52,626 nt of DNA. Source: an uncultured Porphyromonadaceae bacterium (GTDB taxonomy: Bacteria > Bacteroidota > Bacteroidia > Bacteroidales > Muribaculaceae). This document shows positions 40,358 to 49,667 of this stretch, piece by piece (the stretch's first letter is position 1; every line of letters starts with the position of its first letter). The DNA is taken from the NCBI GenBank assembly GCA_902493335.1, contig CABUPJ010000021.1, forward strand, positions 1 through 52,626, in the 5' to 3' direction. Under the pieces are notes generated by a model. The model did no database searches. It saw nothing but the letters and a program-made list of their open reading frames with translations, and had not been told where the DNA came from. Position numbers and translations under genes: made by a program.

Positions 40358-41044
40358 ATGGAAGATCTTATGATAACACTGTCGCTGTTTGATGCGGCAG
40401 CTTTTTTTCAGTGGTTTGTAGACAACGCGAGCTATCTCTTTGTGTTCCTTTTTATGGTTATCGAGAGTTCGTTTATCCCGTTCCCTTCTGAAGTCGTTGT
40501 TCCTCCCGCAGCCTATCTGGCCATAGCCAAAGGTGACATGAATATTTTTGTCATTGTTCTTGTAGCTACGGCGGGTGCGATTGTCGGCGCTTTGGTCAAC
40601 TATTATCTTTCGCTGTGGATCGGTCGTCCGATTGTCTATAAATTTGCAGATTCGCGTCTCGGACACGCCTGTCTCATCGACCGTGCGAAAGTCGAGCATG
40701 CCGAAGCATATTTTGACAGGCACGGTGCTGTGTCGACTTTTGTCGGCCGTCTTATTCCCGCTGTGCGTCAGCTGATTTCGATTCCGGCAGGTCTGTCTAA
40801 GATGAATGTCGGCGTTTTTGTCATTTTCACGGGGCTCGGCGCGATGCTTTGGAATGCGATTCTCGCCGGTCTCGGTTGGTTTCTTGCCAAGCATGTTCCC
40901 TACGACCAGCTCTTTGCGGCTGTCGAGAAATATAACTCATATCTGTCGCTCGGCGGCTGGATTCTCTGTGGCCTATGTGTGCTTTTCATTGTCTGGAACG
41001 CTTTTAAAGCCGATATCAAAAAACGTAAAAACGCTCAAAAATGA
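40358..41044 (+). CDS. DedA-family membrane protein
   Basis: A 228-residue VTT-domain protein with about five hydrophobic segments. The family motif is seen in ESSFIPFPSEVVVPPAAYLA and in FVGRLIPAVRQLISIPAGLSKMNV (the G-R-x-x-P-x-x-R region). DedA proteins flip undecaprenyl phosphate or phospholipids and support membrane potential. It overlaps rpe by four bases. Confidence 0.9.
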   Translation: MEDLMITLSLFDAAAFFQWFVDNASYLFVFLFMVIESSFIPFPSEVVVPPAAYLAIAKGDMNIFVIVLVATAGAIVGALVNYYLSLWIGRPIVYKFADSRLGHACLIDRAKVEHAEAYFDRHGAVSTFVGRLIPAVRQLISIPAGLSKMNVGVFVIFTGLGAMLWNAILAGLGWFLAKHVPYDQLFAAVEKYNSYLSLGGWILCGLCVLFIVWNAFKADIKKRKNAQK

Positions 41045-41685
41045 TTGTAGCCCCTTCTATACTGTCAGCCGATTTTCTCAATCTCGGCCGTGATGTCGAA
41101 ATGGTCAACGATAGCGAAGCCGGTCTGATACATCTTGATGTGATGGACGGTGTCTTCGTTCCCAACATCTCGTTTGGCTTTCCCGTTATAAAATCGATAT
41201 CTAAGATCGCCCGCAAGCCGCTTGACGTCCATCTCATGATAGTCGAGCCGCAGAAATATATCTCACAGGTCAGAGACTGCGGGGCCGAATATATGAATGT
41301 CCACCTCGAGGCCTGCACGCATCTACACCGCACGGTCGAGGCGATACGCGCCGCCGGTATGAAACCGGCCGTCACCCTCAATCCGGCGACTCCGGTCTCT
41401 CTCCTCGAAGATATCATCGGAGACCTTGACATGGTGCTGCTGATGAGCGTCAATCCGGGTTTCGGCGGACAGAAATTCATCAATCACGTACTGCTCAAGA
41501 TTGTCAAGCTGCGCAAACTTATAGCCGAAAGCGGCTCTGACGCCCTCATCGAAGTCGACGGCGGCATCAATCCCGACACCGTGCCGCTTGTAGCCGACGC
41601 GGGTGCCGACATCGTCGTGGCCGGGTCGGCTGTCTTCGGCAGTGACGACCCCCGTGAGACGATTGCCCGTCTCGCTTCGTTCTGA
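41041..41685 (+). CDS. rpe: Ribulose-phosphate 3-epimerase
   Basis: A 214-residue TIM-barrel enzyme that interconverts ribulose 5-phosphate and xylulose 5-phosphate. Motifs: APSILSADFLNLGRDV, HLDVMDGVFVPNISFGFPV, DVHLMIVEPQKYI, MSVNPGFGGQKFI, and EVDGGINPDTVPLVADAGADIVVAGSAVFG, with the metal His and Asp residues in place. Translationally coupled to DedA. Confidence 0.96.
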   Translation: MIVAPSILSADFLNLGRDVEMVNDSEAGLIHLDVMDGVFVPNISFGFPVIKSISKIARKPLDVHLMIVEPQKYISQVRDCGAEYMNVHLEACTHLHRTVEAIRAAGMKPAVTLNPATPVSLLEDIIGDLDMVLLMSVNPGFGGQKFINHVLLKIVKLRKLIAESGSDALIEVDGGINPDTVPLVADAGADIVVAGSAVFGSDDPRETIARLASF

Positions 41686-41724
41686 ATCTGATAAAACCCT
41701 ATAAACACACACCACATTACTGTA

Positions 41725-44280
41725 ATGGATAATTTCGACATCTCTATTGACGATTATAAGACAGAGACGCGTACCCGCAGCCGTCGTAACACGACCGGCG
41801 ACAATGACGGCGCGCCGCGCAAACCGCAGAACGCCAAACGTCCGGGCAAGCGCAAGGAACCAGCCGTAAAACCTACGCCTTTCTATCGCGACAGGCGATT
41901 CCGCCTCGGTTTCGGCGTTTTTCTCGTTGTCGTGGCCTTTGTCATGCTTCTTTCTGCCATCTCGCACCTCAAAAACGGTGCCATAGACCAGAGTGTCGTT
42001 GCCGGCCGCTCGGTCAACGAGATCGCTAATTCGGGCGAACCTGTCAGGAACGTCGGCGGGGCTCTCGGCGCATGGCTATCCGACGCGCTGATGACGCGCG
42101 GTCTCGGTCTCGGTGCTTTTGTCCTTGTCTTCTGGCTTGGGGCCATAGGTCTGAGCCTGCTTCACAAGAGCATAAAAATCAAATTCTGGTCGTTCTCTTT
42201 CAAATGCATTTTCACGGCCTTGTCTGTTTCGGTGATTGCGGGACTGCTGATGTTCGACAGTCCGTCGCTCTTCCACTGGGGCGGCGTCCATGGCCGTTAT
42301 GTCAATATCGAGCTTGAGCGTCTGGGCGGTCCGTTGCTCAGTTATGCGGTGACGGTGATTCTCGCCGGATGTCTCACGGCTATTTATCTCAACGCTCTCA
42401 ATGCAGGCTGGCGAAAGCTAAAGCCGCTGCTGCCTAAACGCAAGACTGCGGCAGAGTCTGCTGACGACGGACCCGAGCTGACTGACATCGGTGACGACCT
42501 GCCTCTGATTGCCAGACGCTCCGATATGGTCGCGACGATGAAAACTGTTTCGGCAGATGAGGTCAAGGATACGCCCGCAGGAACCAACGGCAAAAAGAGC
42601 CTCGATCTTGCCTTCGGTCTCGATCATGACAGCGATAAGTCTGATATCTCAGATAAGACAGATAAGACAGGAAAGGCCGGTGCTGACAGCGGCAACACCG
42701 TGAAGGTCGATGCCGGCTTCAGTGTCAAGACGACCGAAGTGGAGCAGGGTGACGACACAATCGCCCATGTCAGTGCTGATGAGCAGTATGACCACCGTGC
42801 CGAATTGTCGCGTTATGCTTTCCCGCCTATTGACCTCCTTATCGAACGTCAGGAAGTCAAAGCGTTTGACATGACTGAGCAGCAGGAGAACAAAGATCTT
42901 ATTATCAAGACACTGCGCAATTATAAGGTCGAGATTCAGCGTATCGAGGCGACTGTGGGACCGACAGTCACCCTCTATGAAGTCGTGCCGGCCGATGGTG
43001 TCAGAATAGCTCAGATCGAGCGTCTTGAAGACGACATAGCCCGCAGTCTTTCGGCCATCGGCATCCGCATCATCGCGCCAATTCCGGGACGCGGCACTGT
43101 CGGCATCGAGGTGCCTAACCGCGACCCGCAGATTGTCTCTATCAGAACGATACTCTCGTCTAAGAAATATCAGGAGAAAATCAAGGATATGAAGCTGCCC
43201 GTTGCCATGGGCACGACTATCTCCAACGAGGTCTTCATCTCTGATCTCGCCAAGATGCCCCACCTGCTCGTCGCCGGCGCCACCGGTCAGGGCAAGTCTG
43301 TCGGCCTCAACTGTATCATCGCCTCGCTGCTCTACGCCAAACATCCGTCTGAGCTCAAATTTGTGCTTATCGATCCCAAGAAAGTGGAGTTCAGTATATT
43401 CCGCCCGCTCGAGCGCCATTATCTGGCAAAGCTTCCGGATCAGGAGAATCCTATCATCACCGACACCGATGACGCAGCCCGCACCCTCGCGTCGCTCTGC
43501 GTCGAGATGGAGGCCCGATACTCGCTGCTCGAAACGGCCATGGTGCGATCAATCGAGGAGTATAACGCCAAATTCTCCCGCCATCAGCTCAATCCCGAGA
43601 AAGGTCACAGATACATGCAGTATATCGTGGTCATCGTCGACGAGTTTGCCGATCTTGTCATGATGGGCGGCAAGGAGATTTCTTTCCCCATTGCCCGTCT
43701 GGCGCAGAAAGCCCGCGCCGTCGGCATGCATGTCATCATTGCCACACAGCGCCCGTCGACCGACGTCATCACCGGCGTCATCAAGGCAAATTTCCCGGCC
43801 CGTATCGCTTTCAAGACCTCGCAGGCTGTCGACAGCAAGACCATCCTCGACCGCACGGGCGCCCATCAGCTTATCGGTCGCGGCGACATGCTCGTGCTCG
43901 AGAGCGGCAAGATTACCCGTGTGCAGTGCGGTCTTATCGAAACCCAGGAGGTCGAGGCCATTGTCAACCATGTCGATGCGCAGATAGGTTTTGATACTGC
44001 CTACCTTCTTCCCGAGGCTCCTAACGAAAATGCTTCAGGCGATCTTCCCGACATGAGCGATCCGTCGCAGCGTGACCCCCTCTTCCCGCAGTGTGCCCGC
44101 TTTATCGTCACACAGTCTACGGCATCGACGTCGTCGCTGCAGCGTCGTTTCAGTATCGGCTACAACAAGGCCGGCAAGATTATGGACCAGCTCGAGGCCG
44201 CCGGCATCGTCGGTCCGGCTCAGGGTGCCAAACCCCGTCAGGTGCTCGTCGATCCGATGTCAATCGAGAGCTATCTCTAA
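41725..44280 (+). CDS. ftsK: FtsK/SpoIIIE-type DNA translocase
   Basis: An 851-residue protein. N-terminal part with about four membrane helices (residues 55-75, 125-147, 155-175, 200-220), then a polar linker (about 230-360) with a repeated Asp-Lys-Ser stretch at about 302-316, the FtsK alpha/beta motor with Walker A GATGQGKSVGLN at about residue 517 and Walker B VIVDEFADLVMMG, and the C-terminal gamma winged-helix domain (SSLQRRFSIGYNKAGKIMDQLE). It pumps chromosome ends through the closing septum and aids dimer resolution. Confidence 0.96.
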   Translation: MDNFDISIDDYKTETRTRSRRNTTGDNDGAPRKPQNAKRPGKRKEPAVKPTPFYRDRRFRLGFGVFLVVVAFVMLLSAISHLKNGAIDQSVVAGRSVNEIANSGEPVRNVGGALGAWLSDALMTRGLGLGAFVLVFWLGAIGLSLLHKSIKIKFWSFSFKCIFTALSVSVIAGLLMFDSPSLFHWGGVHGRYVNIELERLGGPLLSYAVTVILAGCLTAIYLNALNAGWRKLKPLLPKRKTAAESADDGPELTDIGDDLPLIARRSDMVATMKTVSADEVKDTPAGTNGKKSLDLAFGLDHDSDKSDISDKTDKTGKAGADSGNTVKVDAGFSVKTTEVEQGDDTIAHVSADEQYDHRAELSRYAFPPIDLLIERQEVKAFDMTEQQENKDLIIKTLRNYKVEIQRIEATVGPTVTLYEVVPADGVRIAQIERLEDDIARSLSAIGIRIIAPIPGRGTVGIEVPNRDPQIVSIRTILSSKKYQEKIKDMKLPVAMGTTISNEVFISDLAKMPHLLVAGATGQGKSVGLNCIIASLLYAKHPSELKFVLIDPKKVEFSIFRPLERHYLAKLPDQENPIITDTDDAARTLASLCVEMEARYSLLETAMVRSIEEYNAKFSRHQLNPEKGHRYMQYIVVIVDEFADLVMMGGKEISFPIARLAQKARAVGMHVIIATQRPSTDVITGVIKANFPARIAFKTSQAVDSKTILDRTGAHQLIGRGDMLVLESGKITRVQCGLIETQEVEAIVNHVDAQIGFDTAYLLPEAPNENASGDLPDMSDPSQRDPLFPQCARFIVTQSTASTSSLQRRFSIGYNKAGKIMDQLEAAGIVGPAQGAKPRQVLVDPMSIESYL
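42628..42676 (+). repeat. Ser-Asp-Lys-rich low-complexity segment in ftsK
   Basis: In the linker of ftsK this segment codes for SDKSDISDKTDKTGK. A stretch of similar DNA (AAGTCTGATAT shared exactly on the plus strand) occurs near the end of the OstA-like gene at about 18925-18945, where it is read from the other strand. It may be a small repeat unit that settles in loops and tails of proteins. Confidence 0.5.
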
Positions 44281-44312
44281 AACCTAAACAGCCCGCAGAG
44301 CGTTTGACAGAT

Positions 44313-44939
44313 ATGAAAGCAAAAGCAGTATATATTAAGGTGACCGCCGTTGTGGCGGCGATGTGTCTCGCCCTGGCGTCTTACGCCGCCGAGCCGGCGA
44401 AAACAACCGTCTCGAAATGCAGTGCCGCGCTCAAAGCGGCTCCATCGCTGACGGCGACTTTCCTGCTTGACAGTGACAACGGCCAGATACCCGGCTCGCT
44501 GACTATGAGCGAACGTTGTTTCAAGCTCATCACCGACCGTCTGTCGATATGGTATGACGGCAAAACCCAGTGGACTTATATCCCTGACAACGAAGAAGTC
44601 AATATCACAGAACCCACTGCCGACGAGTTGCTGGAGACAAATCCCGTCGAGATTATCAACGCCTCGATGTCGAATTATTCCGCTCGTGTCGTCAGTACCG
44701 ACGGCAACGTACGCACTATAGAACTCAAACCCTTGAAAGCCGGCGGCTCGATTGTCAGTGCCGAGCTGTCTATCGATACGGCCCGTAATCTGCCGACGCG
44801 CATTGTCGCCGTTTTTACAAACGGCAGCCGTCTCATAGCCAATATCGCCAATCTCAAAATCGGTAAAGCGATCGGACGCAGTGCTTTCGTCTACGACACA
44901 AAACTCCATCCGTCGGCTGAAACCGTCGATTTGAGATAA
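44313..44939 (+). CDS. LolA-like outer-membrane lipoprotein carrier
   Basis: I chose the ATG at 44313 (MKAKAVYIKVTAVVAAMCLA), giving 208 residues with a signal peptide ending SYA. The mature half-barrel pattern (SLTATFLLDSDNGQIPGSLTMSERCFKLITDRLSIWYDGKTQWTYIPDNEEV) fits LolA or its Bacteroidota relatives, which ferry lipoproteins across the periplasm. It follows ftsK by 32 bases, an order also common elsewhere in the phylum. Confidence 0.85.
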   Translation: MKAKAVYIKVTAVVAAMCLALASYAAEPAKTTVSKCSAALKAAPSLTATFLLDSDNGQIPGSLTMSERCFKLITDRLSIWYDGKTQWTYIPDNEEVNITEPTADELLETNPVEIINASMSNYSARVVSTDGNVRTIELKPLKAGGSIVSAELSIDTARNLPTRIVAVFTNGSRLIANIANLKIGKAIGRSAFVYDTKLHPSAETVDLR

Positions 44940-44977
44940 TATCTTTATAGTATAGTAACAGACTAAAATAAGACACC

Positions 44978-45919
44978 ATGCAACCTGAAATAATCAAATG
45001 CCTTATCATAGGCTCGGGCCCCGCCGGTTTCACCGCGGCCATCTATGCGTCACGTGCCAACCTCGCTCCTGTCGTCATCGAGGGTCCGCAGCCGGGCGGA
45101 CAGCTCATCACCACGACCGAAATCGAAAACTTCCCGGGCTATCCCGACGGCATCTCGGGGCCCAAACTTATGGATGATCTCCGGGCTCAGGCACGCCGGT
45201 TTGGCGCTGATATCCGTGTCGGCCGCGTAACAGCTGTCGATTTTAGCGAGCGTCCGTTCAAGGTGACTGTCAACAGCAACGAGACCGTCATGGCCGAGTC
45301 TGTCATTATCTCGACAGGCGCTGCCGCCCGTTACCTCGGTTTACCCGACGAACAGAAATATCTCGGCATGGGTGTTTCGGCCTGCGCCACATGTGACGGC
45401 TTCTTCTACCGCAACCGCACCGTTGCTGTCGTCGGCGGCGGTGACACCGCCTGTGAGGAGGCTCTCTATCTCGCCGGTCTTGCCAAAAAGGTCTATCTTA
45501 TCGTGCGCCGCGACGTGCTCCGCGCCTCTAAGGTCATGCAGCAGCGAGTTTTTGACAACAGCAAGATTGAGGTGCTGTTCAATACCAATACACTCGGTCT
45601 TTTTGGCGACGAAGTTCTTGAGGGTGCCCATCTTGTCACCAAGGTCGGCTCGGAGAATGAAAACCGCTATGACATAGCCATCGACGGTTTCTTCCTTGCC
45701 ATAGGCCATAAACCCAACACAGAGGTGTTTGCGCCTTATGTCGAACTCGACGGGCAGGGCTACATAAAGGTCGCCGCTCCCGGAACGGCCACGAATGTCC
45801 CCGGTGTGTTCGCTGCCGGCGATGTCGCAGACCCGATTTACCGTCAGGCTATTTCGGCCGCCGGCATGGGCTGCCGTGCGGCTCTCGATGTCGAGCGCTT
45901 CCTTATGGAACATGAATGA
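44978..45919 (+). CDS. trxB: Thioredoxin-disulfide reductase
   Basis: A 313-residue flavoenzyme. FAD site GSGPAGFTAAIYASRA at about residues 12-27, redox pair CATC at about 134-137 followed by DGFFYRN, NADPH site VVGGGDTACEEALYLAGL, and the C-terminal FAD site VFAAGDVADPIYRQAISAAGMG. It reduces thioredoxin with NADPH. It starts 38 bases after the lolA-like gene and precedes the amylase by 24 bases. Confidence 0.96.
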   Translation: MQPEIIKCLIIGSGPAGFTAAIYASRANLAPVVIEGPQPGGQLITTTEIENFPGYPDGISGPKLMDDLRAQARRFGADIRVGRVTAVDFSERPFKVTVNSNETVMAESVIISTGAAARYLGLPDEQKYLGMGVSACATCDGFFYRNRTVAVVGGGDTACEEALYLAGLAKKVYLIVRRDVLRASKVMQQRVFDNSKIEVLFNTNTLGLFGDEVLEGAHLVTKVGSENENRYDIAIDGFFLAIGHKPNTEVFAPYVELDGQGYIKVAAPGTATNVPGVFAAGDVADPIYRQAISAAGMGCRAALDVERFLMEHE

Positions 45920-45943
45920 TACCATAGAAAATACTTACTTGCA

Positions 45944-47812
45944 ATGAAAAAACGATTTTCGATTCTGTCGCTCGCCCTTATGGCAGGAGCGAGCATGTTC
46001 GGCGCGCCGAAGCAGGCGCTTGTCGATAAAATTGAGCCTCCATACTGGTGGGCAGGCATGGTCAATGACACGCTTCAGCTTATGGTAAGCGGCCACGATG
46101 TCGCCAAAGCCGATGTCACCGTCGATTATCCCGGCGTTCGTCTGGCTGAAGAGATTAGCCTCGACAGCCCCAATTATAAGTTTCTATATCTTGTAATCGG
46201 TGCCGATGCCCGTCCCGGTACGATGGATTTGAAGTTTACCAGCGGCAAGAAACGCCAGACCGTGAAATATGAGTTGCTTGAGCGCACACGGCGTCCCGAT
46301 GAATACAAGGGCTTCGATGCGTCTGATGTGCTTTATCTCCTTATGCCTGACCGATTCGCGCAGGGCGGCGACGGCAAAAAATCAGCCGAGGCTGCTACGC
46401 TCGAATATCAGGTAGCCGATGACCGTCTTGACCCCAACGCCCGTCATGGCGGCAATATCGAGGGCATCACCGAGCATCTCGGCTACCTCGATTCACTGGG
46501 TGTCACCGCCGTCTGGGCCTGTCCCGTGCTTGAGAACGACATGCCGGGCGGCTCATACCACGGCTATGCCACGACAGATTACTATCGCGTCGACCCGCGT
46601 TTCGGCACCAACGCACAGTGGTGTGAGATGATCGAAGAGGCTCACAAACGCGGCATGAAAGTCGTCATGGATATGATTTTCAACCATTCGGGCTCAAACC
46701 ATCCCTGGATGAAAGATATGCCCTCGGCCGACTGGTATAACCATCCCGACGGCAAAGAACTGACAAACTTCCGCCTCACCACAGTTCATGACCCCTATGT
46801 CTCCGACTATGATCTCGACCACACGACCGACGGCTGGTTTGTCACGGCGATGCCTGACCTCAACCAGCGCAATCCCCATCTGATGAAGTATCTTACTCAG
46901 AACTCGATATGGTGGATTGAATCATCAAAAATCGACGGTATACGCATGGATACCTATCCCTATGCCGACATGAAGGCGATGAGCCGGTGGGCTGCCGACG
47001 TGCGCCGCGAATATCCCGGTTTCAACATTGTCGGCGAGTGCTGGTATTCAAACGAAGCCGGTTCGGCCTACTGGCAGAGCGGCAACAAGCTCAACCCCGT
47101 CGAGACAAATCTCCCGACCGTCATGGACTTCTTCTATATCCTCAACGGCCGCGAGGCTTTCAACGGCGACACAGATCCATGGAAGGGTCTCAACAAGGTC
47201 TACGATCATCTGTCGCTCGACTTTCTGTTCCCCGACCCGCAGAAGATTCTGACATTCCTCGACAACCACGATACCGACCGCTTCCTTGCCGAAGAACCCG
47301 ACAGTCTCGGTTCGTGGAAACAGGCGATAGCGTTCCTGCTGACATCGCGCGGCATTCCGCAGCTTTATTACGGCACCGAGCTTCTTATGTCGGGCAGCAA
47401 GGAAGGCTCTGACGGCTACGTGCGCCGCGACTTCCCCGGCGGCTTTCCCGGCGACAAGGTCAACGCCTTCACGCGCGAAGGCCGCACCCCGCTTCAGAAC
47501 GAGGCCTGGGATTATATGTCGAAGCTTCTTCTGTGGCGCCGCGGCGAGGCCAACGAGGTCATAGCCAAAGGCTCGCTCAGACATTTCATGCCTCAGAACG
47601 GCATCTATGCCTATCGCCGTAAGCTTGGCGACAAAGAGGTCATCGTGCTGCTTAACGGTCGTGATGTGCCCAACACCGTCACCATGGAGCGCACACTCGA
47701 GATATTGCCATACGGCACGACCATGACCGACGTCATCACCGGCAAGCCCGTCACTATCGAAGAAGAAATGACATTTGTCCCACGGCAGGTCATGATTCTC
47801 CAAAATTTCTGA
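45944..47812 (+). CDS. GH13 alpha-amylase or neopullulanase, SusA-like
   Basis: A 622-residue protein with a signal peptide (MKKRFSILSLALMAGASMFG). An N-terminal Ig-like domain of the cyclomaltodextrinase type (about 25-120) precedes the GH13 barrel. Motifs: DMIFNHSGSNHPW, GIRMDTYPYAD (nucleophile Asp), NIVGECWYS (acid Glu) and TFLDNHDTDRF (third Asp). It cuts starch or pullulan in the periplasm. No susC or susD lies near, so it is outside a typical starch-utilisation locus. It lies in the trxB transcript. Confidence 0.92.
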   Translation: MKKRFSILSLALMAGASMFGAPKQALVDKIEPPYWWAGMVNDTLQLMVSGHDVAKADVTVDYPGVRLAEEISLDSPNYKFLYLVIGADARPGTMDLKFTSGKKRQTVKYELLERTRRPDEYKGFDASDVLYLLMPDRFAQGGDGKKSAEAATLEYQVADDRLDPNARHGGNIEGITEHLGYLDSLGVTAVWACPVLENDMPGGSYHGYATTDYYRVDPRFGTNAQWCEMIEEAHKRGMKVVMDMIFNHSGSNHPWMKDMPSADWYNHPDGKELTNFRLTTVHDPYVSDYDLDHTTDGWFVTAMPDLNQRNPHLMKYLTQNSIWWIESSKIDGIRMDTYPYADMKAMSRWAADVRREYPGFNIVGECWYSNEAGSAYWQSGNKLNPVETNLPTVMDFFYILNGREAFNGDTDPWKGLNKVYDHLSLDFLFPDPQKILTFLDNHDTDRFLAEEPDSLGSWKQAIAFLLTSRGIPQLYYGTELLMSGSKEGSDGYVRRDFPGGFPGDKVNAFTREGRTPLQNEAWDYMSKLLLWRRGEANEVIAKGSLRHFMPQNGIYAYRRKLGDKEVIVLLNGRDVPNTVTMERTLEILPYGTTMTDVITGKPVTIEEEMTFVPRQVMILQNF

Positions 47813-47844
47813 TCGCTGATAGCGTCGTTTACAGCGAAAATGCT

Positions 47845-47852
47845 TACTTTTG
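47845..47852 (+). promoter_or_regulatory. -7 box of glnS
   Basis: TACTTTTG, a full match, 41 bases upstream of the glnS ATG. The -33 region is weak (GTTTAC, with the spacer short). Confidence 0.5.
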
Positions 47853-47893
47853 CACTTTAAAACGAAAAAATAAAATCCTTAAAATTTAAACAG

Positions 47894-49600
47894 ATGGCAG
47901 AAACAAACGAATGCGAATCGACCGAGCGTCGTAGTCTGAATTTTGTTGAACAGGCAGTGTGGGACGATCTGCAGGCCGGCAAGAACGGCGGCAGACTGAA
48001 CACCCGTTTCCCGCCCGAACCTAACGGCTATCTCCATATCGGCCATGCCAAGGCCATCTGCATGGACTTCGGCGTCGCCGAAAAATTCGGCGGTACTTGC
48101 AACCTGCGTTTCGACGACACAAATCCTGTCAAGGAAGACGTCGAGTATGTCGACTCGATCCGCGAGGACATCCACTGGCTCGGTTTCGACTGGGGCGACC
48201 GCGAATACTATGCGTCTGACTATTTCCCAAAACTTTTCGATTTGGCAGTCAGACTCATCAAGGAAGGCAAGGCCTATGTCGACGACCAGACATCAGAGGA
48301 AATCGCCGCGCAGAAGGGTTCGCCTACTGTTCCCGGTCAGGAAAGCCCTTACCGCAACCGCAGTGTCGAGGAGAATCTCGACCTGTTCATGCGCATGAAT
48401 GACGGCGAGTTTGACGAGGGTGCCCGCGTGCTCCGCGCCAAAATCGACATGGCGTCGCCAAACATGCACTTCCGCGATCCCATCATGTACCGCATCATCA
48501 AGCACCCCCACCACCGCACTGGCACCACATGGAAAGTCTACCCGATGTATGACTTCGCCCACGGCCAGAGCGACTATTTCGAGGGTGTGACCCACTCGAT
48601 ATGTACCCTTGAGTTCGAGGTTCACCGCCCGCTCTACGAGTATTTCGTCAAGGAACTTGCCGACGAGAGCTACTGTCCCCGTCAGATTGAGTTCAACCGC
48701 CTCAACCTCACCTATACGGTCATGAGCAAGCGCAAGTTGCTCCAGCTCGTCAAGGAAGGTCTTGTCGCCGGCTGGGACGACCCCCGCATGCCGACCATCT
48801 CGGGTATGCGCCGCCGTGGTTTCACGCCCGAATCAATCAAGAATTTCATCGACACAATCGGCTACACCAAATATGAGGCGCTCAACAGTATCAGCCTTCT
48901 TGAGCATGCCGTCCGCGACGACCTAAACAAGAAAGCAACCCGTGCAATGGCCGTCATCAATCCCGTCAAGGTTGTAATCACCAACTACCCCGAGGGACAG
49001 GTCGAGCAGGTCGAGATGGAAAACAATCCCGAGGAAGAGGGCAGCGGCACACACGCCATGCCTTTCAGCCGCGAGATCTATATCGAACGCGACGACTTCA
49101 TGGAAGACGCTCCCAAGAAATTCTTCCGCATGACCCCCGGCGGCGAAGTGCGTCTCAAAGGCGCCTACATCGTCAAGTGCGAAGGTTGCAAGAAAGATGC
49201 CGACGGCAATATCGAGGAAATCTACTGTACCTACGACCCTGATACCCGCAGCGGTCTTCCCGGCGCCGCCCGTAAGGTCAAGGGTACACTCCATTGGGTT
49301 TCGGCCGCTCACGCCGTTGACGCCGAGGTGCGCCTCTATGACCGTCTCTTCGCCGTCGAGAATCCCGCCGCAGAGCCTGACCGTGACTTCCGCGACATGC
49401 TCAATCCCGATTCGCTCAAAGTTGTCACCGGTGTCAAAGTCGAGCCTTTCATCGCCGAGAATGCCGAACGCGGCAAGAAATTCCAGTTCCAGCGCATCGG
49501 CTACTTCACGCCCGACTACGATTCTACTCCGGAACACCTTGTGTTTAACCGCACCATCGCGCTCAAAGACAGCTGGGAGAAAGAGCAGAAGAAAGCATAA
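47894..49600 (+). CDS. glnS: Glutamine-tRNA ligase
   Basis: A 568-residue class I synthetase. The HIGH motif is in PEPNGYLHIGHAKAIC, the KMSKS counterpart in TYTVMSKRKLLQLV, and the C-terminal beta-barrel anticodon-binding domains are complete (VVITNYPEGQVEQVEM onward). Motifs such as LRFDDTNPVKED and YDFAHGQSDYFEGVTHSICTLEF identify GlnRS rather than GluRS. It is a single gene followed by a strong stem-loop. Confidence 0.97.
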   Translation: MAETNECESTERRSLNFVEQAVWDDLQAGKNGGRLNTRFPPEPNGYLHIGHAKAICMDFGVAEKFGGTCNLRFDDTNPVKEDVEYVDSIREDIHWLGFDWGDREYYASDYFPKLFDLAVRLIKEGKAYVDDQTSEEIAAQKGSPTVPGQESPYRNRSVEENLDLFMRMNDGEFDEGARVLRAKIDMASPNMHFRDPIMYRIIKHPHHRTGTTWKVYPMYDFAHGQSDYFEGVTHSICTLEFEVHRPLYEYFVKELADESYCPRQIEFNRLNLTYTVMSKRKLLQLVKEGLVAGWDDPRMPTISGMRRRGFTPESIKNFIDTIGYTKYEALNSISLLEHAVRDDLNKKATRAMAVINPVKVVITNYPEGQVEQVEMENNPEEEGSGTHAMPFSREIYIERDDFMEDAPKKFFRMTPGGEVRLKGAYIVKCEGCKKDADGNIEEIYCTYDPDTRSGLPGAARKVKGTLHWVSAAHAVDAEVRLYDRLFAVENPAAEPDRDFRDMLNPDSLKVVTGVKVEPFIAENAERGKKFQFQRIGYFTPDYDSTPEHLVFNRTIALKDSWEKEQKKA

Positions 49601-49621
49601 TTATTACGAACTGTTTTTAAC

Positions 49622-49654
49622 GTGGGGGCATTATATCATCTGTAGTGCCCCCAC
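49622..49654 (+). terminator. Stem-loop between glnS and the TPR gene
   Basis: GTGGGGGCA (49622-49630) pairs perfectly with TGCCCCCAC (49646-49654) around a 15-base loop. No T run follows on the plus strand (ATTGAT), so it may be a weak terminator, an RNA-stability element or a processing site between the two genes. Confidence 0.5.
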
Positions 49655-49667
49655 ATTGATATAGAAT

